DNA from: Candidatus Daviesbacteria bacterium
GTDB lineage: Bacteria; Patescibacteriota; Microgenomatia; Daviesbacterales; UBA10151
NCBI GenBank assembly: GCA_016176405.1
Contig: JACOXG010000015.1
Span: 1 to 38,886 of the forward strand
DNA: 38,886 nt
Direction of reading: 5' to 3'
Below, piece after piece: positions 8,079 through 17,334 of the stretch. Under the pieces are notes generated by a model. That model had not been told where the DNA came from. It made no database searches and saw only the letters and a list, made by a program, of their open reading frames with translations. Each line of letters starts with the position of its first letter. Position 1 is the first letter of the stretch. A program made the translations under genes and the position numbers.

Positions 8079-10031
8079 TTACTCCTTGATAGGCAGATTG
8101 ACGGTAAAGGTTGATCCCTGTCCCTTGATGGAATCTGCTTTAATTTCACCTCCATGCCGTTTGATGATTCGTTGGGAAATATACAATCCCAAGCCCAGTC
8201 CCGAGAAAGATGATCTGATTCTATTTTCTGCTCTAAAGAAGCGCTCAAAAAGATGACTAATATGCTTTTTGGAAATGCCAATGCCAAAATCTTGAACGCT
8301 GATATTAACATGGCTAGTATCTGAATTAACCCGCACCAAAATTTTATCTGATCGGGGTGAGTATTTAATGGCATTTGTCATAAGATTTATTAAAACTTCA
8401 CTGATCCGATCTTTATCGGCATAAATTTTTGCTTGACCATCTGGTTGAAAGAGGATCCGATGTTGGGTAGTCAGCTGTAGATTATCCACCACCTCAGAAA
8501 CCAAACTATCCATATTAAATTTACTTTTATGAAGTTCTAATTTGCCTGCTTGGATTTGGGAGACATCCAATAGATCTGCCACCAATTTAGTCAATCTATC
8601 AATTTGGCCTGCCATTTTGGAAATATATCCTGTCAATTTGTCATCCTTACTTTGTAGAAGTTGACCTAGAATCTGGGTATAACCTTTGACCGTAGCCAGA
8701 GGAGTTCTTAGTTCATGAGAAGCTATAGAAATAAATTCATCTTTTCTCTCCTCTACTTCTTTACGCTCAGTAACATCACGGAAATTCACCACAATGGCTT
8801 TGACAGATGAATCATGCAGGAGGTTAGTAGCAGTGGCTTCTATCCATTTCCAGGAACCGTCCTGATGAAGGGCACGAGAGGCAGCGGTAATGGATGCATT
8901 AGGTTGTTTAAGTAATTGCTTAAATAATTTCGATAACTCTAATTTATTCTTTGGATCAGATGAACGAGCAAACACAAAACAAATCTGCCCAACAAGTTCT
9001 TGGGGGGTATACCCTATTATCTTACTGCTAGAAGGACTGGCGTATAGGATGCTGCCTTTTTTATCTACTAAAAAAATGGCGTCTGAGGCTTTCTCAATCA
9101 AGGCCCGGAAGCGTCTTTCATTGCTTTGTAGTTTTTCATTTGCCCGTCTTCCCTCATGGGCAATGGCAGCAAAAGTCATGGCAGTAATGCTCATAACTGC
9201 CACAAACAACTGTAAAAACCATAAATTTTCATGAAGTGGTCCAACTGAGAATGGACCAAATCCTAAAATGGTACTATAAATGGCGATGACAGAGAGGATA
9301 AAAGTGGCGCTGACCGCACCTCTAACCCCAAATCTGAAGACTGCCCAAATCAAAAGCGGAAAGACCAAATAAGCCACCGGACGTCCCTTAAAAGATATCG
9401 AAAGCAGTCCACCAAAAACAGCCAATCCAGCAAATACTAATAGTGTGCTTAAAACAATCGCCTCAATAAGACGCTTGATGCTAATAGTAAAATGGAATCT
9501 GGTACTCCAAACCAGTAAAAGAGGGACTACTACTAGATCAGAAATCAAATCTCCCATCCACCAAGCTATCCAAGTGGCAGCATAGGTTTTGGAAGTGACA
9601 ATACCACCAAGTAGTAAACTAAATACCCCTATGGTGGCACTGACCATGGTTGAGAAGAAGGCTGCCGCTATGACAAGATAAATCACATCCTTCAGGGTGT
9701 CTAAGGAATTATTAAATCCTAAACGTTTGAGAAAATAGGCTGCCAAAACTGCTTCTAGGGTGTTTCCCGTACCAATACCTAAAGCCACCAGGGGCGGCGC
9801 ACCAATGGTTAGATTAGCCAAGAAAGCTCCTAAAAATATGCCAGGCCATATTTTAAAACCAAATATGAGTAATGCAGCGAGGGAGAGCCCTGTCGGTAAC
9901 CAGACTAAAGTGGCAAAGCCGGAAACAGCATCAAGTGTCAATCCCAATCTGGCCGTGAAAAAATAGGCAGTAAAAATAATCAGCACCTTTATTAAATAAG
10001 CTAAATCTCTCAAATCAGCCGTTTTAGGCAT
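8079..10031 (-). CDS. MASE1-PAS sensor histidine kinase
   Basis: About 650 residues. The first 290 or so form a MASE1-type membrane sensor with about eight helices. A PAS domain (about 300-425), a HisKA domain with H-E-L-R-T-P phospho-acceptor, and a HATPase domain with N-L-M-T-N-A, D-F-G-I-G-I and G-L-G-L-G-L boxes follow. It senses an unknown membrane signal and should phosphorylate the receiver encoded immediately downstream. The frame is open to a TTG at 10046, but the ATG at 10031 (MPKTADL) is the more likely start. It is the first gene of an apparent six-gene operon running to 5498. Confidence 0.9.
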   Translation of the reverse strand: MPKTADLRDLAYLIKVLIIFTAYFFTARLGLTLDAVSGFATLVWLPTGLSLAALLIFGFKIWPGIFLGAFLANLTIGAPPLVALGIGTGNTLEAVLAAYFLKRLGFNNSLDTLKDVIYLVIAAAFFSTMVSATIGVFSLLLGGIVTSKTYAATWIAWWMGDLISDLVVVPLLLVWSTRFHFTISIKRLIEAIVLSTLLVFAGLAVFGGLLSISFKGRPVAYLVFPLLIWAVFRFGVRGAVSATFILSVIAIYSTILGFGPFSVGPLHENLWFLQLFVAVMSITAMTFAAIAHEGRRANEKLQSNERRFRALIEKASDAIFLVDKKGSILYASPSSSKIIGYTPQELVGQICFVFARSSDPKNKLELSKLFKQLLKQPNASITAASRALHQDGSWKWIEATATNLLHDSSVKAIVVNFRDVTERKEVEERKDEFISIASHELRTPLATVKGYTQILGQLLQSKDDKLTGYISKMAGQIDRLTKLVADLLDVSQIQAGKLELHKSKFNMDSLVSEVVDNLQLTTQHRILFQPDGQAKIYADKDRISEVLINLMTNAIKYSPRSDKILVRVNSDTSHVNISVQDFGIGISKKHISHLFERFFRAENRIRSSFSGLGLGLYISQRIIKRHGGEIKADSIKGQGSTFTVNLPIKE

Positions 10032-10125
10032 AAAAATATTTCCCAAAAAGGGACTTTAATTTAAACTAATCTATTTTTGTAAGATTAATCTATAAATTAG
10101 GTAATAATCATGTAAAATACATCCT

Positions 10126-10688
10126 ATGGAAACAGCAACTTTAGCTGGGGGTTGTTTTTGGTGTACTGAGGCTATTTTTAAAAGTGTTTTTGGTGTACTG
10201 AGGCTATTTTTAAAAGATTAAAAGGAGTAAAGTCAGTTGTTTCAGGATATGCTGGTGGTGATGTTGAAAATCCCACCACTGATCAAGTCTATTCAGGTAA
10301 AACAGGTCATGCCGAAGCCATTGAAATCAGCTTTGATCCCAAAATCATTTCCTATGAAAAACTTTTAGAAATATTTTTCAAGCTTCATGATCCCACCACT
10401 GTTAATAGACAAGGCCATGATGTAGGCACTCAATATAGATCGATGATTTTCTATCACAATAATGAGCAAAGGAGAGTGGCAGAAGAGTCAAAGAAAACCA
10501 TAGCACAATCAGGCATGTACAAAGATGCTGTTGTCACCCAAATTGTGCCATTTAAAAACTTTTATAAAGCAGAGGATTATCATCAAAACTATTATGAGAG
10601 GAATTCTTCTGCCCCTTATTGTCAAATCGTGATTGATCCTAAAATCCAAAAGCTAACCACGGAATTCAAAGAGAATGTTAAAATATAA
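10126..10688 (+). pseudogene. msrA: Peptide methionine sulfoxide reductase A, frameshifted by a 32-bp tandem duplication
   Basis: MsrA repairs oxidised methionine. The frame opens [19 protein letters not shown] with the catalytic GCFWC motif, but a perfect 32-bp duplication shifts the frame and translation ends after 31 residues. Removing one copy restores a full MsrA frame through to 10688, including the region around V-S-G-Y-A-G-G, G-H-A-E-A-I and the H-D-P-T-T / Y-R-S-M-I-F segments. The downstream frame has a stop just before the second copy and no start codon near it, so a complete protein cannot be made without slippage or reversion. A TAAAAT -10 box lies 7 nt before the ATG. An assembly artefact is possible. 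Confidence 0.9.
10153..10216 (+). repeat. Perfect 32-bp tandem duplication inside msrA
   Basis: 10153-10184 and 10185-10216 are identical. The unit covers the codons for [10 protein letters not shown], the active-site helix. Since 32 is not a multiple of three, one extra copy shifts the frame, and loss of one copy would repair it. Confidence 0.97.
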
Positions 10689-10732
10689 AAAATTAAGAAT
10701 ATTTTGGTAATCTGTAGTAAAATTAGGGGTTA

Positions 10733-12961
10733 ATGAAACAAATAGCTGTGGCGGTGGTGATAATTGTGGCTATCATCAGTCTGATAGTGACAGCTTTCAC
10801 CATCAACCAAGTTTATCGGGAAGAACAAAGATTAACAGAAGATTTGCATTATCGCTCCACTCTTTTGGCAGATAATTTAAAAGGGGCTATTGAGCCTAAT
10901 TTTTCCACAAAATCTTCCTCAGATTTGCAACAACTGGTTAATAAATTGGATGCTGAAGAAAGATTTGTGGGCATGAATATTTATGATAATAAGGGAGAGA
11001 TGATTGCCACCTCCTCATCCCTGCCTGCTGATCTTCCGGAAGCCAGTAAAATTGCCGAAGAATCCATGGATGCAGATAAAGCCAATGGTACTTTCGTCAA
11101 GTTGAATCAAGAAAAAATGTATCTTCTAGCAGCCCCTCTTCATGACCAAGAAAGTATTGTGGGTGCTTTGATGATTGCTCAAAATGCTTCTTATATTGAT
11201 ACCAGACTGACAGAAATTTGGCGCAATAACCTTCTTAGATTAGTTATCCAGGCCTCTTTAATCTCTCTGGCTGCCCTCCTACTTTTACGTTGGATTATTT
11301 ATGAACCAATACACAATTTAGTTGAATTTTCAAAATCTGCCAGAAGTGGGGAGTTGAATGAGAATGCTCAAAATTTACCATCTTCCCTTTTCTTTCGACC
11401 TTTGGTTAAAGAAATTTCCAATATTAGAAGATCGCTTTTGGAGGCCAGAGTGACAGCTTCTGAAGAGGCTAAATTAAGATTGGAAAAATTAGATTCTCCC
11501 TGGACTGCTCAAAGATTAACTGAGTTTATTAAAGATGTCTTAAAAGATAGAACTATTGTGGTTGTTTCCAATAGAGAACCCTATATTCATACCAAAAATG
11601 GTAGGAAAATTAGTTACTTTGTCCCAGCTTCTGGTATGGTCACAGCCATAGAACCGGTGATGGAAGCTTGTGGAGGAATTTGGGTGGCCCATGGCAGTGG
11701 TGATGCTGATAAGATGATGGTTGATGAGCACAACAAGTTAAGGGTTCCTCCTGATGAACCAAAGTATACCCTAAGACGCATCTGGCTAACTGATAAGGAA
11801 GAAGCGGGCTATTATTATGGTTTTTCTAACGAGGGACTTTGGCCGCTTTGTCATATTGCTCACGTTCGACCCACCTTTAGAAAAGAAGATTGGGAGGAAT
11901 ATAAAAAGGTTAATGGTAAATTTGCCCAGGCTGTACTGTCAGAAATCAAACTTTTGGAAAAACCAATCATTATAGTACAAGATTTTCATCTGTCACTTTT
12001 ACCCAGAATGATAAAAAATAGTCGCCCTGATGCCACCGTGGCACTCTTTTGGCATATTCCCTGGCCCAATCCTGAATCTTTCAGTGTCTGTCCTTGGAAA
12101 AAAGAAATTTTAGATGGAATATTGGGATCAGATTTAATTGGATTCCATACTCAACTACACTGTAATAATTTTATTGAAACTGTCGGCAGAGAGCTCGAAT
12201 CACTAATTGATTTTGAACAATTTAACATCACCAGGCATAACCATATCTCCTCAATAAAACCTTTTCCTATAAGTATTGCTTTCCCTAATCATATTAATAA
12301 TCAAGATGCTAACTTTGATCCTAATAAAATTTTAAAAAGTCTAAATATCAAAACTAAGTACATAGGTTTAGGAATTGATAGGTTTGATTATACCAAAGGT
12401 ATTTTGGAGCGTTTAAAGGGTATTGAGATTTTCCTCCAGAAAAACCCTATGTATATAGGACAATTCACTTTTTTGCAAATTGCTGCACCTTCAAGAAGTA
12501 GGATTGAACGTTATCAACAATTTGTGAGAGAGGTAGAAAATGAGGTGGAGCGCATTAATAAGCTTTTAAAGAAAAATGGTTGGAAACCAATTGTACTGAT
12601 TAAAAAACATCACAATCAGGAAGAAGTTTATAAGTTCTATAAATTAGCCGATGTCTGCCTGGTCACCTCTCTTCATGATGGCATGAATTTGGTTGCCAAG
12701 GAGTTTATAGCCTCAAGAGATGATGAGAAAGGGGTACTGATTTTATCTCAATTTACTGGAGCCTCCAGAGAGCTTAAAGATGCTTTAATTGTTAATCCAT
12801 ACAATGGTGAGCAAACAGCAGAAGCTTTAAAGATAGCTTTAGAGATGCCTCCAACAGAACAGACCAAAAGAATGAGACGACTTAGGGAAACTATCAAAAA
12901 TTATAATATTTATCGCTGGTCAGCAGAGCTTCTTAAAACCATCGTCAATTTAGAACAATAA
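10733..12961 (+). CDS. Membrane sensor/HAMP-like module fused to trehalose-6-phosphate synthase (GT20)
   Basis: 742 residues. Helix 1 (about 3-24), an extracytoplasmic region (about 25-165), helix 2 (about 167-187) and a HAMP-like linker starting at E-P (191) resemble a chemoreceptor or kinase input. From about residue 272 the protein is a GT20 enzyme joining UDP-glucose (or similar) to glucose-6-phosphate. Visible GT20 motifs: H-V-R-P-T-F-R, V-Q-D-F-H-L-S-L-L-P, H-I-P-W-P, L-I-G-F-H-T, G-I-D-R-F-D-Y-T-K-G-I and H-D-G-M-N-L-V-A-K-E. No phosphatase (OtsB) domain is attached. A signal outside the cell may directly tune trehalose phosphate synthesis at the membrane. A TAAAAT box lies 9 nt before the ATG. 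Confidence 0.9.
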   Translation: MKQIAVAVVIIVAIISLIVTAFTINQVYREEQRLTEDLHYRSTLLADNLKGAIEPNFSTKSSSDLQQLVNKLDAEERFVGMNIYDNKGEMIATSSSLPADLPEASKIAEESMDADKANGTFVKLNQEKMYLLAAPLHDQESIVGALMIAQNASYIDTRLTEIWRNNLLRLVIQASLISLAALLLLRWIIYEPIHNLVEFSKSARSGELNENAQNLPSSLFFRPLVKEISNIRRSLLEARVTASEEAKLRLEKLDSPWTAQRLTEFIKDVLKDRTIVVVSNREPYIHTKNGRKISYFVPASGMVTAIEPVMEACGGIWVAHGSGDADKMMVDEHNKLRVPPDEPKYTLRRIWLTDKEEAGYYYGFSNEGLWPLCHIAHVRPTFRKEDWEEYKKVNGKFAQAVLSEIKLLEKPIIIVQDFHLSLLPRMIKNSRPDATVALFWHIPWPNPESFSVCPWKKEILDGILGSDLIGFHTQLHCNNFIETVGRELESLIDFEQFNITRHNHISSIKPFPISIAFPNHINNQDANFDPNKILKSLNIKTKYIGLGIDRFDYTKGILERLKGIEIFLQKNPMYIGQFTFLQIAAPSRSRIERYQQFVREVENEVERINKLLKKNGWKPIVLIKKHHNQEEVYKFYKLADVCLVTSLHDGMNLVAKEFIASRDDEKGVLILSQFTGASRELKDALIVNPYNGEQTAEALKIALEMPPTEQTKRMRRLRETIKNYNIYRWSAELLKTIVNLEQ

Positions 12962-12966
12962 TTACT

Positions 12967-13215
12967 TTAAATAGTTGTTACTAATCTGTTCTTTAGTTTC
13001 ATACCTGCTCTAGTGCGAAGCAATAGCTGTGATTTCTTTTTGGCCAGATCATCACTTTTTGCCCGACGATCAGCAATTGCTTTATCTACTTCTTTCTGAC
13101 ACAGCTTATCAGGACATAAAGTTTGGGTATAAGTTACAATAGAAATTCCGCTCTTTTCCTGCCAAGATTTACCATCTATTCTTTGTAGGCCACACCTGAT
13201 ACAAGGGTTGTTCAT
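12967..13215 (-). CDS. Hypothetical 82-residue protein with two cysteine pairs
   Basis: Not recognised. Two cysteine pairs, C-I-R-C near the N-terminus and C-P-D-K-L-C in the middle, suggest a small zinc-binding fold. A basic helical C-terminus follows (A-K-K-K-S...L-K-N-R-L), compatible with nucleic acid binding. It ends just after the convergent trehalose synthase gene. Confidence 0.6.
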   Translation of the reverse strand: MNNPCIRCGLQRIDGKSWQEKSGISIVTYTQTLCPDKLCQKEVDKAIADRRAKSDDLAKKKSQLLLRTRAGMKLKNRLVTTI

Positions 13216-13308
13216 AAATTTAATCAGATAAAGATAAAGGGAGGGGGTAGTATCTGTATCTTGACTAAAACAGTATAACAGAATGGATAAATTAAAGCAA
13301 TCTTAAGT

Positions 13309-13560
13309 TCAGCTATTTGTAGATTTAATACTAATATCAGTACCCAGCTGGGTCACAGCAAAGGAAGCTGCATCAAAACTGTAGGAGTTGGCCATCTCAG
13401 ATATTAATCCAGTTACTTCAGTAGTGAAATTTGCTTTCATCTCTTCTGACACACCTTTTATTAAAACTTCCTCATCAGTAGAGGTTATTTCAAAATTGTT
13501 ATTGGCATATCGGGAACGCAGGGCATCAGCTATGGCCAATAAGACTTGTTTAGAATCCAT
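13309..13560 (-). CDS. Hypothetical 83-residue soluble protein
   Basis: Not recognised. An acidic, soluble alpha/beta protein with no cysteines, no membrane segment and no known motif. It is preceded by TTGAAA and TACATT, 17 bp apart, with the -10 box ending 6 nt before the ATG, which supports it as a real, leaderless gene. The 93 bp before 13309 hold nothing I can identify. Confidence 0.6.
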   Translation of the reverse strand: MDSKQVLLAIADALRSRYANNNFEITSTDEEVLIKGVSEEMKANFTTEVTGLISEMANSYSFDAASFAVTQLGTDISIKSTNS

Positions 13561-13566
13561 AAGTTA

Positions 13567-13595
13567 AATGTAACTGACATTGAAAAGGATTTCAA
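13567..13595 (-). promoter_or_regulatory. Promoter for a leaderless small gene
   Basis: Read on the minus strand: TTGAAA (13595-13590), 17-bp spacer, TACATT (13572-13567), then 6 nt to the ATG at 13560. Confidence 0.55.
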
Positions 13596-13643
13596 TACCC
13601 TAAAATTATCCTTTTTAAAAAATTATATACTACAGTAATACTC

Positions 13644-15008
13644 ATGCAGAAAATTGGCAGGTTTTTCAATATCAAATTTCTTTTATCTTTGTTCGTCTTA
13701 TTGGGACTATTTACACTCTGGGTTTATCAGGGAGTTGCCCAAACAGGGATACACGTTGATTTGGCTAGAGATTTACATTATCTATCTGAGATTTGGGTAG
13801 GCAAAATTGTCTGGCTGGGACCAATGACCAGTGCCAATTTCCCCACTCCTCCCATCTATTATTATCTACTTTTTCCCGGGCTTTTGTTAAGTAGTGGGAA
13901 CGGATTATCTATCATCTTTTCCCAAACTTTTTTTGCCCTTTTAGCATTAACACTTTTTGCCTACTTTCAATCAAAAAACTCACTCATTTCCACTCTCTTT
14001 GTCATATTAACTATCGGTTTATCTCCCTGGTGGATACGTGCCTCTACTCTACCCTGGAATGGTCATATGTATGTAGCTTGGGTATTTCTTGCATTAACTA
14101 GCCTTTGGTTTAAAAATCCCATTTTTATTTCAGCTCTTTTGTTTGGCATCTCTATTGCCATCAATCCAGTAGCCATCCTGGCCCTGCCTGTATTATTTTA
14201 TGAATGGCTAACTTATGAGAAAAAGATTAAAAACTTAGTTTATGTTTTATTGGGATTATTGCTTCCTTGGACCCCAATTTTGATTTTTGAAATTATTACC
14301 AGGGGATTTTTGATACGTCAATGGCTGGAACAACCTTCTGCAGCTGGGATCATTTTTTCTCCTAATATGGCCAACATTTCTCCTTTATTAAATACCATTG
14401 GCATCTCTCAAGTACCAGCCGTGGTAATTTGGCTGATGGCATTTTTAATTGGTTCAAAAAGAGCCAAATATTGGCTGGTCATGGCCAGTCTACCCTTAAT
14501 TTTTTTAATGCTATTTTCTCCACTTAGAGGATATTATCTTTTGGGGCTGATCTGTGCTCTCACCTTCATTACTCTGATTAGCTTGTCATCAAAAACAATT
14601 GGCAGAATTCTACTAATTATTTTTATTTTCTCATATATTCAAATGATCAGTTTTCCTCCTCTTAACTTGAGTGGCCGTTCAATTCCCAGGATGAATAATG
14701 TTGTTGATACATTTATAGAAAATAACCATCTGGATAAGACTAAAAAATATGCTGTTGTTTCTGTGATTGATTCACAAAATTCCACACCCCAGGCAGATGA
14801 TTATAGATTTTTTTTAAGAATGAAGGGAGTGAATGCTTTAAGCCTTGATCAATATAATCAGGCTGATATTTTAGTGCTTTTTGTTGAAGTTCCAAACTTT
14901 AATTGGCAAGATTTTGAAGATTGGCATACCCAGCAATTTGGCAGCAGGAAGCTACTTTCAAGTCAAAATATAGATGGAATTGAGATTATAATTTATGGAA
15001 GGAATTAA
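13644..15008 (+). CDS. GT39-like multi-pass membrane glycosyltransferase
   Basis: 454 residues with about ten to eleven membrane helices and a small soluble C-terminal domain. The first extracytoplasmic loop has V-D-L-A-R-D, like the acidic pair of GT39/ArnT-type enzymes, followed by N-F-P-T-P-P-I-Y-Y-Y. Such enzymes transfer sugars from polyprenyl-phosphate donors outside the membrane to lipids or proteins; the acceptor here is unknown. A TATACT box sits 12 nt before the ATG. Confidence 0.7.
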   Translation: MQKIGRFFNIKFLLSLFVLLGLFTLWVYQGVAQTGIHVDLARDLHYLSEIWVGKIVWLGPMTSANFPTPPIYYYLLFPGLLLSSGNGLSIIFSQTFFALLALTLFAYFQSKNSLISTLFVILTIGLSPWWIRASTLPWNGHMYVAWVFLALTSLWFKNPIFISALLFGISIAINPVAILALPVLFYEWLTYEKKIKNLVYVLLGLLLPWTPILIFEIITRGFLIRQWLEQPSAAGIIFSPNMANISPLLNTIGISQVPAVVIWLMAFLIGSKRAKYWLVMASLPLIFLMLFSPLRGYYLLGLICALTFITLISLSSKTIGRILLIIFIFSYIQMISFPPLNLSGRSIPRMNNVVDTFIENNHLDKTKKYAVVSVIDSQNSTPQADDYRFFLRMKGVNALSLDQYNQADILVLFVEVPNFNWQDFEDWHTQQFGSRKLLSSQNIDGIEIIIYGRN

Positions 15009-15065
15009 AAGAAAAATTATTATTCATACTCAAAACCAAATGGGATGATTTTCGAAAGGTTTCTC

Positions 15066-15584
15066 CTATTCTTGCATTTTCAGTACTCGAAGGATTGCTT
15101 TACAGAAATCGCCAAGATCTTCGGGTTTTCGAGAGGAAACGAGATTATCATCGATAACTACAGGTGAATCTTCCCAAAAAACTCCAGCGTTTTCCATGTC
15201 GTCTTTAATTGCAAAAAAGCTTGTCGCTTTTCTTCCTTTGAGAATTTTTGCAGAGATTGGCACCCAGCCCGCATGACAAATAAACGCCACAAGTTTCTTA
15301 TGTTTATCAAACTCTCTAACTAAATCGAGCACTTTTTGGATTCTACGTAGCCTATCAGGAGCATACCCTCCAGGAATAACAATTCCATCAAAATCAGACT
15401 CTTTAACTTGATCGACAATGACATCAGGGTCTGCTGGTAGACCTTTTTTCCCATGGTATGCTTTCTTTTCCGGCGCAGCAACAATAACCTTTATTCCTTC
15501 TTCTTCAAGACGTATCTTTGGATACCAAAATTCCAAATCTTCATATAGTTCTTCAACAATAAGAAGAATTCTTTTATTTTTCAT
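15066..15584 (-). CDS. DJ-1/PfpI family protein
   Basis: 172 residues, one class-I glutamine amidotransferase-like domain. The nucleophile elbow is F-I-C-H-A-G-W with the reactive cysteine, and an early E-E-L-Y-E-D segment provides the conserved glutamate. Family members act as proteases, deglycases or glyoxal-handling stress proteins; which applies here cannot be told. Its start lies 14 bp outside the left attachment repeat of the integrated element, so before insertion it was next to the 3' end of tRNA-Asn. Confidence 0.85.
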   Translation of the reverse strand: MKNKRILLIVEELYEDLEFWYPKIRLEEEGIKVIVAAPEKKAYHGKKGLPADPDVIVDQVKESDFDGIVIPGGYAPDRLRRIQKVLDLVREFDKHKKLVAFICHAGWVPISAKILKGRKATSFFAIKDDMENAGVFWEDSPVVIDDNLVSSRKPEDLGDFCKAILRVLKMQE

Positions 15585-15598
15585 AGATTTTTTGTAGT

Positions 15599-15615
15599 GC
15601 TCCCCCGGGAGGATT
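15599..15615 (+). repeat. Left attachment repeat (attL) of the integrated element
   Basis: GCTCCCCCGGGAGGATT, identical and in the same orientation to 23536-23552, where it is the 3' end of tRNA-Asn. This copy has no tRNA around it, as expected for the far end of an element inserted at a tRNA 3' end. Confidence 0.8.
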
Positions 15616-15689
15616 AATTACCTTTTGCTTCGCAAAAGAACGAACAGCTTGCCAGATACTGGTGCGCAGTTCAAATCCACAATCAGGGA

Positions 15690-15730
15690 AGTTTTGAGAA
15701 CCTCCGCCTTTGGCGGAGAACCTCAAAACT
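15690..15730. terminator. Strong inverted repeat near the left end of the element
   Basis: The 19-nt arms (15690-15708 and 15712-15730) pair at 16 of 19 positions around a TTT loop. No T-run follows on either strand, so classical termination is uncertain. In a circularised element this hairpin would lie exactly at the stop codon of the recombinase gene. Confidence 0.5.
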
Positions 15731-15866
15731 GCTCCCATTATAGAAGATTACTCGAATTTAAGCTCAATTTTAACAAATCAGCAGCTCCTTGTAAATTTAT
15801 ACAATAAACTTTCTAGCTTAGACCTTTAATACCCTTTGGTGAGGAGATAAAAACTCTGCTGACCTT

Positions 15867-16622
15867 TTAAGAATCAAATGTTTTGTCGTATTGTTTTAAA
15901 CGTGTGGCAGATTGTTCACCCGCTGACACTTTTGCTCTAACGAGAAGACCAAATGGTTTATTTCCAAATTCCTTTCCTAAATTTGCAAGATTATGAATAA
16001 AGTAATAAATTGCGGCTTGTGTTCCGAGTACACCATACCCACCAAGAAGGATACCTATTCCTCCTTTTATATTGGGATTCTTTGTTTTTAATATAAGGCC
16101 ATAACCATATTTTTCTGGTTCATCTCTCGGGATAACTTCCCCCGTTGCCTTGTTATAAATATGGTTCTCATCCACCGAGTAGGCCACATTCTCCATGACT
16201 TCATAAAAATTCATACATTTCATTGCTTGTGCTCCAAGAACAATCATACTGCTATCCCAAAATTCATACCCTTTGCTCATTTCGGTAATTTCCAACTTCT
16301 CTCGTTTTCCTAACTCTCCCAAAGTATTTAACAATCTTGCTATTCCACGAGCTTCTGCCTCTGGCCAAACCTTCTCCACATTGGGGTGGGCTTGAGTTGT
16401 TGGCCCCTCTTCAGAAAATAGCTTCGGATTAGAATTAATATTATCTTTGACAATAAAATCTTTAACAAAAATTCGTGTCAGTTTTTTATTGTCAATAATA
16501 CTTCCTAATAATTTTTTTGCTGGCCTGATATAAAAGAACCAGTGTGCTAAAAATTTCCATGCTGAGAAAAAAAGTTTTATAAAATCTAAACATAACTGAA
16601 TTAGAGATATAATTGTTCCCAT
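15867..16622 (-). CDS. Unrecognised element cargo protein with glycine-rich Rossmann-like core
   Basis: 251 residues, family not recognised. The N-terminus (about 1-40) has hydrophobic, aromatic-rich stretches that could anchor it to the membrane. The remainder alternates predicted strands and helices: D-S-S-M-I-V-L-G-A-Q (about 122-131) and G-G-I-G-I-L-L-G-G-Y-G-V-L-G-T-Q-A-A (about 188-205). The second looks like a nucleotide- or ligand-binding glycine loop. It is read from the same strand as the RHH-domain gene, 7 bp downstream, so the two form a regulated pair. A sensor/effector or defence cargo role is a guess. Confidence 0.65.
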   Translation of the reverse strand: MGTIISLIQLCLDFIKLFFSAWKFLAHWFFYIRPAKKLLGSIIDNKKLTRIFVKDFIVKDNINSNPKLFSEEGPTTQAHPNVEKVWPEAEARGIARLLNTLGELGKREKLEITEMSKGYEFWDSSMIVLGAQAMKCMNFYEVMENVAYSVDENHIYNKATGEVIPRDEPEKYGYGLILKTKNPNIKGGIGILLGGYGVLGTQAAIYYFIHNLANLGKEFGNKPFGLLVRAKVSAGEQSATRLKQYDKTFDS

Positions 16623-16629
16623 TTACTTA

Positions 16630-17334
16630 TTACAAGTTGGTTTCAACATCAGATTTTTGTTCCTGCAACACATCATTGAAGTAAGCCAATAGAGTTCCGC
16701 TTGCATCTACATACCTGATTTTAGTCTTATTGCTGCAGAAAGCACCATATTCAGAAGGTATCTGTCCAACCTCGTTATATCTATGCTCTATAAAGTTACG
16801 GGCAAATGTCTTAATTTGTTGCTCATTAGGTGAACCAGGTAAATGAAGTTCATCTGAAATAAATTCCTCTGTAGCCCAGATTTCATAAGAATTGGGTCTA
16901 ACTTTTAAACCAGTTTTTTCCATGAAATCAATATCAATCCTCCATACTTCGAATCTGGGTTTAATTCTCCCAAAGTAACCGATCTTGTAAAAAATACCAT
17001 CATCTAATGCGAATACCTCTTTAGTTTTTTTAAACTTATCTTGAACTTCTGATAGCATATAGAATTTTTCCATTAAGTCAGATGGATTACTCCCAAGTTT
17101 TGCAAAAATATCCTCTCCAAATATTCTTTCTATAGCCTCTGATCTAAGCTTATGTAAACTATGTAGTTGGGGAGTAATACCTCCAAAGAATAAGGATTCA
17201 TTTTTTGTAAGTCTGTATTTTCGATAGAGCTCTAAGGCATCTCGGATTGTTTCACCCATGCTTTTATAGTTGTTAAAACTATATTTTCTAAGCCACTCAT
17301 ATAGTTGGTCATCTAAGTATATTGTGGTTTTCAT
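16630..17334 (-). CDS. RHH-domain protein with unknown C-terminal domain
   Basis: 234 residues. Residues 1-40 (MKTTIYLDDQLYEWLRKYS...) look like a ribbon-helix-helix DNA-binding domain of CopG type. The remaining 190 or so residues are an unrecognised soluble alpha/beta domain. I use the ATG at 17334 rather than the one at 17343, because the -10 hexamer (TATTAT, 17347-17342) overlaps the upstream ATG and ends 7 nt before this one. A near-palindrome lies in the promoter, suggesting self-repression. The partner gene follows 7 bp downstream. The large extra domain sets it apart from ordinary antitoxins. Confidence 0.75.
   Translation of the reverse strand: MKTTIYLDDQLYEWLRKYSFNNYKSMGETIRDALELYRKYRLTKNESLFFGGITPQLHSLHKLRSEAIERIFGEDIFAKLGSNPSDLMEKFYMLSEVQDKFKKTKEVFALDDGIFYKIGYFGRIKPRFEVWRIDIDFMEKTGLKVRPNSYEIWATEEFISDELHLPGSPNEQQIKTFARNFIEHRYNEVGQIPSEYGAFCSNKTKIRYVDASGTLLAYFNDVLQEQKSDVETNL

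Noticed and set aside
8079-8374. An N-terminal extension of the single-domain response regulator
   Set aside because: It lies inside the kinase gene in another frame. The GTG at 8077 has a good ribosome binding site and matches homologue starts.
15599-15700. A second tRNA gene at the left end of the element (tRNA-like 3' end and a TTCAAATCC string)
   Set aside because: No D or anticodon arm can be built; only the 17-bp att repeat matches the tRNA.
15625-15807. A 60-residue open frame near the left end of the element
   Set aside because: It crosses the long inverted repeat, has no ribosome binding site and no protein-like pattern.
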